DNA of 64,000 nucleotides from Anodontia alba (Eukaryota; Mollusca; Bivalvia; Lucinida; Lucinidae), in NCBI GenBank assembly GCA_964016985.1, contig OZ024828.1:8212610-8276609 (forward strand), given 5' to 3'. The position numbers and the translations under genes are program-made. Positions 47,501 through 59,500 of this stretch are shown here, piece after piece (the stretch's first letter is position 1; each line of letters begins with the position of its first letter). The notes beneath the pieces were generated by a model. The model was not told the origin of the DNA. It ran no database searches and worked only from the letters and a program-made list of their open reading frames with translations.

Positions 47501-50500
47501 TCCGGGTTCAGCAGGACAAGGGTTAAAATAGCATAAAATGATATTTATCTAGCTGGATTGAACTTATAAGACTACAAAAGTAGAATAAAACAGCATCCCA
47601 GAGAACAAATGCAGACTTAGCCATCTTTGCCTGCTTTAAAACATCACCATGACAACTTAACATCAGGGCCCAGTTGTTCAAACTAACGATGTCGTTAGTT
47701 AATGTATCATTAAAACTTTAAATATTAAATATATGCATTAATATTTTTGCTGAAAAGATGTGGGTAGCTTTTGCTTTTGCAAAGGCTACTCACATTTTTT
47801 TCAGCAAAAATACCTGTAAATAAGATATTGTACTTACAAGAACAGTTAACATCTTGACCACTAACAGCTCATTAAGCTAACAACATTTTGAATAACTGGG
47901 CCCAGATGTCACAGTCATTGTTTGAATGGAAATCAAAGGCCTGGATGATACTTTGCACATGTGCAGAATGATTAGAACCTGAATATTTTGCGTATATTTT
48001 AAAGCACCTTTTCCTTTGATGCAGTAAATATAACACACATTAACCATTTTATAACACAGTTTGTTATAACATAGTTTTGGATACAACACTGTTCAAAGAT
48101 GGCTCCCAGAAAATGTATAGATTGTATAGAAAAATGACCATAAATGGTCATTTTTCTATACAATCTATACATTTTTGTTTGGATATAACTGACGGTTTAT
48201 GCTTTGGACCACAACAATAGTATTATAAAGAGGTTTTGTTGTATTATAAGTATGTTTTACTTCTTTCAGGTGAATGATTATCCAGAATTTTTGATGGGGG
48301 ATGATAAACGCAATAGTCAACACCTTGCCATTACTCACTGGACCACAGAACCATATAAACGAAGATCTTTCCGTAAAAAGAAGTCACCTCGCACATCATC
48401 ACAGTCAGATCTCCATGGAGACCGTTCTAATGCATCTACACCTTTGAGTCACGTGTCATCTCAAGATTTTTTTTCAGAGGATCATGGGTATGCAACCCAA
48501 AGTTCGGGTAGTCTGCAGTATTTGCGACCAGACAGCAGGGGCTCTGTCTCATCAAGGGAGAGTGGTCGCCTTGGAAGTATCTCAAAGAAAAAGAAAAAAG
48601 GCTCAAAACCACATATTGATGCAGATCATGACACTTTTCTGAAATCACTAAAAGAAGAATTAGAAGAAGATATTCTTGAAGATTTAGAGAATCAGAGTGA
48701 ATTTGGAGACTCTGTATCAAAATCTGCTGACTTAAGAAACTTAACCAAAAGAAGCAGTACTAAGTCTGCCCGATCAACGAAATCTGCGCGATCCACAAAG
48801 TCAACCACACGCTCATCTAGACCATTACCTGAATCACCTCATCCAAATGCCTTTCAAGTATCAACTCATGAAAAAAGTGCCTCCCCTGTGAAAAGCTCAA
48901 ATGAAATTCCTCCGAAGGTTGATCCTTCGTCTGCTCCCCCTGATGACAGTGCAAAAACTACATGTTGTGGTAGTTGTCCATTTGGTGGTAAATCTCGTGT
49001 CTTTCCAATGTGTGGTTCAGACAAAGCTGTCCAAAGCAATACCAAAGATAGATTATTTAGTGCATCTAATGTGTCAAAACCAATGTCTGATGTTCATATC
49101 GAGATCACTTCTGATTCTGGTCAGAGGAGGGGATCCATTCATTCTTCTGTTACAACATTACGAGGGCAGTCTCGAGCAGAAACACCTGCTCAGGATGATG
49201 ATAGGAAAAGGTATGATAGCTTTACTTATATTGTTTGACCTAAAAATTCCAACAGGACAAAATAATTTCTTTTGTCATTGCTGGGAAATTTAAAAACTAA
49301 GATTTGTAAATGCTGCTATTAAAAAATTTAATACCTGCACATCAGAACCCATTTTAGACTGAACAGACTCTCCCACAGAATACATGTATATTGGAAGAGT
49401 CCAATTTCAATTAAAGATACATGTATGTCAGGTTAATTGATTTAGATATTCCTAGAGAAAAAAGGCTAAATTATTTGCAAACAGTGGAGATCCTGATCAG
49501 ACACTGCATTCTGCGGCATCTGATCTGGGTCTTCACTGTTTGCCAGTTACCCTTTTATGGGGTTTCTTGACTGAAATGGGTTAAACTTGTTTATATACTA
49601 GGGCAAATAAGATTTCAGTCCAGTACATCACAATTTCTTTATTACGTAATTGCTAGGATCTGAAATGAAAGAAAAAAATGTTAGGTACACCGCTGTGCTT
49701 TATCCAAACAAAAATGTTTTGATTTTATTGATTTTTGTGTCATCTGCATAGCATGGCATGTCGTCTGCATAGCATGGCAGACACATAGGTACATGTATCA
49801 TGTTGTCAGTCTGCATCGTCAGCGTCGGCAGCATCCTCAGTGTCGTTGTCACACTTTAAGTTTCAATATTGAAGGGATGCATTGATTTTTTTGAAGTCTG
49901 CAGAAGTTTATATCATTGTGAAATATGGGCAGTGCTCCCGATAATTATTTTTCTAATCAGTATCGTACTGATCAAATTTAGGGCCAGTCAGTAATGATGA
50001 ACACCGGAATTTGCGAATCAGTATCCATGCTGTGGACATTCTTAGTCATATATATTCCTTAGTGGGGAGGGGGTGCACTGTGTTTTACATAATTTGCTTT
50101 AAAGTATGTCTTTTAGTGCTTTGATTTTTGTTTGAGTCTCTTCCTGTATATTTCTATTAATTTTTGCGCATTACAATATGGCTGCTCATTTTTCTGTTTT
50201 CTCTCTTTTGTAACTACACAATAAAAGTTCTGAAATGGGTGCTGTGTGCCACATCTCCTTATTCAGGGATCCCCTTTTTTATAACAGAATTAATCACCTC
50301 ACCTTGTATTTGGGTGATCTTTGGATTTTTTATCTGTTCACCTGCTCTAGCAATGATAAGTCAAAGGTACTTGGCTTTCCAGCACTGAAGTCTTATCAGT
50401 GACTTTTAAACCCACATGTTGCCAGCGCTTTTCACTTCTGATGCTGTGTACAAAGATCAATCACGATCACAGATGAGATTCATCGCAGCATTGATGACTT

Positions 50501-53500
50501 TATCAGTTATGTTGCAGTCTAAGTAAAGACACTGGATCAGATGACAATGACTGGCTAAAATACCCCATAATTTTATTTGATGCAGTTCTGCAATTTCTTT
50601 CCTCATTTCTGGTTTTCAGGAGGCCATGGTTTTGCAATCTTGGAATATACCCAATGCGGAATGGTTACCTGCAATTCTTTGTCATTAACACTTCTCTAGA
50701 CAATGATGTGGAGTACCAGTCACTCTTATGTACAGAAATAATGCACAGACGTTTAGCGTGGAAAATAATCACACTGTGTATCAGGGTGAAACTTTAGCGA
50801 TTGACAAAGCGGAAATAGGCATACAAAAATTATCATTTTGCAAACAACAGACTTTGTCTACGTTGCGATGCGCTACAGATTGATTTTAATTGTTTTCTTT
50901 ATTAAATATATTTGGGTATTTATGGAAAATGCGCTGCTTATCTAATGCACTGAACCTCTTCTGATTCAGGCTAGTTTATCTAAAAACAGACACAATGTTG
51001 CACTCTTAGGGTTACCACAAAAGCTGCACTGTATCGGTAAAAATGTGCCCATATTTAGTACTGGCTGTTTTTCAAATTGATCCATATTTGGTTCAAAAAG
51101 ATTGGTAATTTACGGCTGTAAGGACACTATCTGTAGTTTGTACAGGTAAAGTTCGATTTTGGTAATTGTCCACCAAATTTTGGCTGAGTTATGGCACTTT
51201 TTTGACTTAGTTTTTCTTGTTGGGTTTAGATATTGGTTTCCATGCAATATGGTAAGTTTTGAAAGGGATGCATTGATTTCATCAGAAGTTTACAGAAGGG
51301 TATATTATTGTAAAATACATGTCAGGTTCAATATCGGTAATCATCCAGAAAATTTTGCCCGAGTTATGGCCAGTGTTTGTAGTTGTGTTGATATTGGTTT
51401 CTGCTCAGTAACTTTTGCAGGGATGCATTGATTTCATTGGAAGTCTTCAGAAGGATATATCATTGTCCCAATATTTAGGGTGAACGTGGCTTCTTGTGAA
51501 AACTCACTGTAACTGCCAAAGCCTTTCTGGGTCAATTCCATTTATACATGATTTGGTATAAAAATTGTTTTCTTATTATCTTTCTATCCAGCAATATTTT
51601 TCTCTTCAGGGGATAATAATCCCTTTTTCTAGGAGTAAAATAGTGTTTTCTGAGAAAACAGATGTCCCCCCACAGTTAATTTTTCAGTATTTCTACTGTT
51701 GTTACTTTGAAAATTAGGCCAAGGTCACCAAAATCTAATTAGTTCTTTGTTATGTCTCAAAATGAAAATTTGGTAAGAATCCAACCACTGGTTCACAAGA
51801 TATTGTGCAAACAAGAAAATGTGATGCCCTGCTAAGGGGAAGGGGACATATTGATTTTGGTGCACATCAGTGTCTTCATTGGCGTCGGGGACATAATTTA
51901 TTGCTGCTAATATCTTCAGGCTGCAGAAATTTAAATTGTAAACTTTACACCTTACCATACTTGTACTAAAATTTAAGTCCATTTAAAACCTGTTAAGCTG
52001 TCTGAAAATGGCTAGACTTAGTGATGATCCTGATCAGACACCACACTCTTTGCTTGGGCTTGTCCATCCCAATACTTAGGTATTATGGCAGATTTTCATG
52101 AACAAATATTTATCTAGATACTCTCCTGAACTAGAGTTATGATTACGGTAATTGTCCTAAAATTTCAAACACTTTAGTCCATACCTTTTTTGGCCTAAAT
52201 TTTGCTTTTTACACAGTTGTTTCTTAAAATACTTAGTGGAATGGCAAACAATGTAGATCTTGATCAGACTACTCCTTCAGGAGCAGTCTGATCTGGGTCT
52301 GCACTGTTTGCATATGTCATTTTGTCAGAAACTTTGGTGTTCTTTAGGACATTTACCATACCTTTGGACATGTGGGCATAGCCGACATTCAGATCAGCCT
52401 GCGCATTTGTATTCGCACAGCCTGATCAGAATCTTCCCTGGTACATTTTGGATAGCCAAGAATGCAAAACGTCTTCATGCAGACAAAGAAGACGCTGATC
52501 AGACTGCACAGATATGCAGGCTGATTGGAGTCTTTGTTGGAGGCACGTCAGATGGTACGTTTCTCACATTGCGGTTCATTTCTATCTGTAGGGCTAACAT
52601 CATATCATGGATATTTTCTTATTTTCAGTGTTCTTGGTTTGGCATCCGTGTCAGACTATGGTGGATCGGTGAACGGTCTGTCAATGTTAGGCATTGATGG
52701 ACCGCTGGAGAAGCGTCGAGCTGTTCTCAACCTCTACCTGCTTAATAATGTCTCACCAATGCTTATGTTGATACGTAGTGCCTGGAGCAACTACCTCTTG
52801 GTAAGAAACATTACCAATGTTTATTGTGGTGGGTACTAACTGCTGTGTGCATAATTTTGTAAACATAGCTGAAGATAGAAGGGTGTACCAGCGTAATATT
52901 TTTCTTATAATACCACGGAAGCATGTTGTGGATACTCATTAGAAGTGCCTCATCAAGTCAATTCAAATGACCTTGTCAAGTCACTTCAAATGAGTACCAC
53001 ACAGGGCTCCGGAAAACCGGAAAAATAGCCGGTCTGGACCGCAATTAAGGATTCTGGACCGATTTCAAACACCCCAAAACGCTAATAAATTGGTCCAATA
53101 GGTTTGTGCCTTGAACTCTATTTTTCCCCAACCAACCAATTTTCACGAATCAATGATGTCTACAAACGGTCAAGTCTTCCCAAACTGACAACGTCCGCGC
53201 ACCTTTAAAATGCGATATTTTGGTAGTTAAAAGGCTCTAAACGGTCATTTGACATGTATATTGGAGAGACAGATGAATAACGGCAACCTTCCGTAGCACA
53301 AATTAATTACGTCATTATCCAAACATTGTCAAAAAATCAACACTTCACTGACCTTTGTGCGGTAAACAAGCGATTAACACGAATCATCAGTAACGGTAGT
53401 CTGATAATATTAATCCGTTTGTGTGACACGTGTGAATACACTGAGACTGCAAAACATCCAGGTGCAGTCGGCGTGTCCAAAAAGATCAAAGGTCGCTTTA

Positions 53501-56500
53501 CTGAGAGTGATAAAAGAATGCACCGCTTGAACGCACCCGTTTTCTTCCTCTTCTTTTTTGTTTTGATCAACACGGTTTGTCAGTCCCAGATTCGATAAAT
53601 GAATTCGCAAACCGTGTACGTCCTGATCAGATGTCGCATACAACGGCGTCTGATCTGGGTATTATTGATTGCTTCTTTTTTTTTTTTTTTTTTTTTGTTG
53701 TTGTTGTTGATTGCCGTAACGCGCGAGTATAATTCAAGGTAGATTTCATGGTAAAAATAAGCAATGCACCACTTGTGCTAGACAAGATTGATCAGTGCTT
53801 AAAATTTAAGCAGTCTGATCAAATCTTGAAACATTGAAAACTGCAAAACCGCCCGAGGCGCAGACCTTTTTTATTAGACCTAATTAGGTCCATGAAAGTC
53901 ATTTCGTTCCGTCTCTCCTGTTTCCCGCCGTCTTCGCGCTTATACAAGACAGGAATCAGTTGTTTATAAATAGTTTAGGAAAACCCTGCAGAGGTGGAAA
54001 TAAAACAAAACCGTTTTTTTTTTTTTTTCTTTCTTTTTACAAACCTGACTATATTTATTGATGACGCCAGCTTTGATCATGCTCGTTATACCCGGACTTC
54101 CGTCATATAACAGAGTTGAGGTGTATTATTTAAAAGGTTGTAGGACTGCCAGTTGTCATTAGTTTTCGTGACAGGTGATATATACATATTTTTTTTTTTG
54201 GAAATGGGCTCATTGATGACGTCATCGTCATCGGCTGGACCGATTCAGATTTCAAAATTTCCAGAGCCCTGGTACCACAGCATATGTTTTTATGGAGAAA
54301 TAAGAAAAATATCAACATTTTTAAGTTAAAAAAGTGCCTTATCTGGAACTATGATAAAGACTCAAACCAGTCTGCATATTTGTACAGACTGTTGATAGCA
54401 TAACAGTCCCGTACCTGAAATGTCCGCAAAGAGGGTTATATTCTGCATGGAAAATTGCAGACATTTACTTGCGTAGGTTTGCGGAGTATTGGAACGCTGT
54501 GTTCGCAAGTCTGCGCAAGCTGGAAATTTTTTCTGTGTGGACATCTGCAGTGTTTCCATATGCACATCGAAGATGTCCGCAGAGAGGTCCGCAGACATCT
54601 GTGGACATCTTTGCGGACATCTGCGGACATCTTTGAGGACTTCTGCGGCCATCAGTGTGAACATCTATGCGGACGTCCGCATGGATGGGTGCGGATGTCC
54701 GCAGGGCCAAAGGATCTGTTAGAGTTGCTCCCCCTGCTGTGTAACAACCTGTAGATCATATGTGGTATTACATGATCATATGCAGTATGACTTAATTTTT
54801 AATGTTGTCTACATAATTATGCATTATGCAAAAACTATAGCTGTGTACAAAATTAGAATGTGCAGTTAAGATTTGTCTGCTGAAGACATCTCTGACTGCA
54901 TGAAATAATTAGTTGTTAATCAAAACTTAACAGAATTTCCAAGCAAATACAATTGATCATTTTGTCTGTGGTTCATGTTACTGGGAAGGGTCCCAAAATT
55001 TTAATATTGATGCAGTACAATTAAAGTTTGGTGCAGTTAAAGTTTGGTTGAATGAGAAAGATTTGGGGTATTATAGCCAGTGTGTGTGTATTATAGTCAC
55101 TTGCATTTACATTGTAAGTCAAAATAGCTGAATGAATTCATTGAAAATGTAAGAATAATAAAGCAGGATGTTCTACCATTAGTCTTCTTTAATAATGTAC
55201 TATGACATCAATGTCTTGTATAAGTAGTGAGTTTATTTTTACAAATAAGAAAAAAACAAAACCAACTTACTTTGCTTTCAAAATATATCCTGACTGCCAC
55301 AGTGTTTGGAATCCTAATTTCAAATTTTATAGAGAATTGATACATTTAGTGAATTTAGTGCAATTTTTTGAGTCAGTGTTACACTTGAGTGTAATAACAC
55401 TTTTTTGGTAAATTAATTTGAACCAAATAAAAGTGCAGGCCTGAATATCATTACTGTTGGTTAATTGTTTACATTTTAAAGTGGTACTATTTTGTGTGTG
55501 TCAGGTAACTGTGTGTACATTGCCTGACAGACTTACCTATTTATTGTTCAAAATGTGTATGACATCATTTCAGATGTCCGCAGATGCCCGCAAGAATTTG
55601 TGCGGACATATGCAGTTTACTTCAATGCCCAATCTTTTCTCAGTCCAAAATGTCAGCAAAAGTCTGCAGCAAAAAAAAAACAAAAAAAACAAAAGTCAGA
55701 ATTTTACGCAAGCTTTTGCGGGCATCCGCAGGCTTACTTGTGTAGAGCTGTGGACGTCCGCAAAAAGATAGCCCCAGCTGATATAGAAAACTGTCCACAA
55801 AAATCCGCAGGCTTTGACAAATGCACGGACATTTGCAGATTTCTAGCGGACATCTGCGGACATATGCCAGCTTCTTAAAAATTTACGCAAATGTACGCAG
55901 AAGTCCACATATGTCCGCAGCATATGCCAGACCTGTTGCGGACACTGAAGATACAGGATACCTGCCCTGAAATTTGAATGAGTGCATTTTACTACCTGTT
56001 GATATATCTGAAAAAGCTGCCAGACAAATAGTAGACAGTGTTGAATGTGATCAGGTGCCCTCAGTTTAATCTTTAACCCTGGTCCTGCTGAACCTGTATA
56101 TGCCCTGTCTTTGCAAACTGTGTAGAGCCAGATGAAGAAGCAGATTTATCTGGAGCTACACTGTCATTAAGTATGTGAATTTTTATCAACAACTTCGTTC
56201 AAGTAATCTGATTGTTGAAAATTAGAAGTGGGCATGGCGTCTTAATTTATTGAGCATGGCAAGGGTTAATCTGCTTGATTTAAACAGCATCAGACGTTTT
56301 AATTTTTTTTATGTAGAAAATGGGGTGAAAAATCAATTCACATGAAAGGCCAATCCCATTTCAAGGAAAAATATTTTCAAATGTCATGTGTTGCTGTTTA
56401 AATCCAGCAGGTTGAAGTTTACTTGTATTACAAGCATGGTCATTGGATGTTAGTATGCTGAATATAAAATTAGCATACAATTTAAAATGCTTTATTTTTT

Positions 56501-59500
56501 ATAATCATCATCATTATTCTCAAGGACTCTTGAAGGAGACAATTTGCTCCCTCCCCATGTATATGAGTTCTTTCAAGAGTAGCTCCTTTGAGGAGGGATT
56601 CATACACAGTTGTTTGAATCTAAGAATGTCGTTAGTTAACCTTTTGTTAAAACTTTGATCATTAAATATGGCATGTATGCAAATATTTTTGCTGAAAAAA
56701 TATGAGTAGCTTTTGCATTTGCAAAAGCTACTCACATTTTTTCAGCCAAAATACCTGCGAATTTGATATCATACTTACTAGAAAAGTTAACCTTTTTTCC
56801 TCTTACGAGCTCGTTAAGCTAAGAATGCTTTGAACAACAGGGCGTTGGTGTTTTATATCTTTTTAACATTATTTAAGTCATATTGAGATGATGAAAGTGT
56901 GGTAATGAAAAGCTCTGTGCATTGAAGTGTCATATAGTCATGAGAAATTCCACCTCTAGCACCAATGGAGAAGGAAAGTGAATACTTTCTAGTCAGAGTC
57001 ACAACTGCAGCAGATGACATTTTGATTTGTTTTGATTTTTCAGAGCAATAAAGCTTGACATTTCATGTGAATCATCTGGTTAGCAGATGATTCACATTAC
57101 ATGCCAAGCCTTATTTTCTTTGAAAAATAATAAAACAAATATTTCAAAATGTTGTCTACTACAGATGTGATTTGCACTTAAAGGGTTGAATTAGACAGAA
57201 CCAAGTTTTAAACAGGGCTGTCCTGTGAAGATTGGGCATGATAATCCATACGAGAATGTCTGACATAAGATGCTAGACAATATATGTAAATACATGTATA
57301 GCTTTTTACATGTCAAGAAATTCTTTGGTAACTAGAACCTTCAGTGGAGAACAAAGGCGTGGATAATAGTTTATCTGTTTTATTGAATTCTGCATGAAGT
57401 TGTTGTATTAACGCTTAGCTTGCTGGGTAAAAATTAGAGCACATGACATTTTAAATTATTTTTCTTTTTTTTTTCCTCCAGAAAATAGGATTTGACATTT
57501 CAGGCAAATTTTCTCCATAGGAGACAATTTGCATGAAATATCAAATCTTATTTGCTTGGAAAAATAAGAAAACTTTCAAAATGTTGCCTGCTGAGTGCTG
57601 AATTTGCCCATAGCATGCTAAGTGATAAGCATGTTCTGACAACCATGTTCTGACAACAGCCACATTTTATCTATGAAATAGAAGATAGAGTCACTTACAT
57701 AGGTCTAGATTAGAGTGGGTATCAGATCAATATTTTTCCTATTTCTCCATGAAAACATATGTTGTGGGTACTCATTAGAAGTGCCTTGGTGAGGCGCTTC
57801 TAATGAGTACCCACAACATATGTTTTTGTGGAGAAATAAGAAAAATATCAATACTCTTTGGTTGAAAAAAAGCATCTTATCTAAAGCTATGTGACTTATT
57901 AGCTTCTATCGTATTAATCCTAAATAGTGGGATCCCTTCTAACCATACTTCTCCTAAAATTTGAACAAATCCATTTGACTAACCTGTTGATGTGTCTAAA
58001 AATACGGGATGAGTGGCAAACTGTGGTCCCTGATAAGACTTAACAGCCTGTATCATATGATCTGGGTCTACACTGTTTGCTCAGGCATGTTAGGATGAAT
58101 ATTTAGGGTAGAATACGGTATACATTCATAAAATTTTATACCCGGGTTTTATGTTGTATTACCAAATTACTGTTACATGTATATAGCTTTTGTTGTGGGA
58201 TAATTTGTAGTTCTGGCTAAGAGGGCTTTTGAGTAAAGCTTTACCACTATCTGGCCTAATTCAGCAGATGACAAATGCATGATATTTTTTCTTTCTTTTT
58301 CAGAAAATAGGCTTTGACATTTCATGCAAATTGTCTCCTAAGGAGACAATTTGAATGAAATGCAAAAGCCCATTTTCTGGACAAAAAAGAAAAATAATTC
58401 AAAATGTCATCTGCTGAAAATTTTACCCAGCATGCTAAGCGTTAAATATTCTTCTTGTTTTTTCATAAAAACAGATGCTGTATTTACTCATTAGAATTGC
58501 CTATTAGTCAGCAACCCTAATAAATCCATTATAACATCGGACATTTATATATTTTGTGGAGAAATAAGAAAAATATTCACCCGTACTTTTTTTGCAAAAG
58601 ATATCTTCTCTAGAGCAGTGTATGTATCTGTTGATTAATGCTTAGCAGGCTGGATAAAATTTTCAGCAGACATTTTGAAATATTTTTTTGCATTTCTTCC
58701 AGAAAATAGGCATTGACCTTTCATGCAGATTGTCTCCCTTGGAGACAGTTTGCATGAAAGGTCACAGCCTATTTTCTGGAAAAAAAATAAGAAAAAAATT
58801 CATCAGTTTGCCGTCTGCTGATTTTGCCTACAGAGTGGTGGTGGTTAAATTGCCTTTTCTTCCAGACCATTAAGGCCTAGGAATGATGATTTGCAAAAAT
58901 CAATAAAAATTTATTAGGCAAGATTTGTCTTCAAAAAAGCTATAAATTATTGATGTTTAAATTTATATGCTTTGATTTTGACGTCCATTGTCAGAGAAAA
59001 TTTAAACATTTTCGCATAATTACAGAGAACTTGTTAAGGAGTAGTATTCGATGATAATGCTAGGATAATGTTTCTTATTTCTCCATGAAGACATATGTTG
59101 AGGGTACTCATTATAGTGCCTTGCTGAGGCATGTTCAATGAGTCCCAACAACATGTTTTTATGGAGAACTTGTGAAAATTATCACAGAATTACCAAATAC
59201 TCTTCCTTAACAACTCCTCTGCATAAAACATTATGATTTAGTATTGTGTTGAAAATATCACCTGTCATAGCCATAGGTCTAGATAAGTTTTTTTTGTATG
59301 TTCTCTTTTCAACTAAAAAGTATTGATATTTTTCTGGCATGAAAACATATCTTACAAGTACTCATTACAAGAGCCTTGCCAAGGCACTTCAAATGAGTAC
59401 CCATTATATATGTATATGTTTTCTTGGAGAAATTAGAAAAAATAATGTTTGAATACCCCTCTTACCTACAGTTTGCATAGCTTTAGATAATGGGGACAGG

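Noticed and set aside
54362..54754. Several overlapping frames of 64-100 codons on both strands with repeated ADIC/SAD motifs
   Set aside because: They arise from the TCCGCA/GCGGACAT repeats read in different frames, not from a protein.
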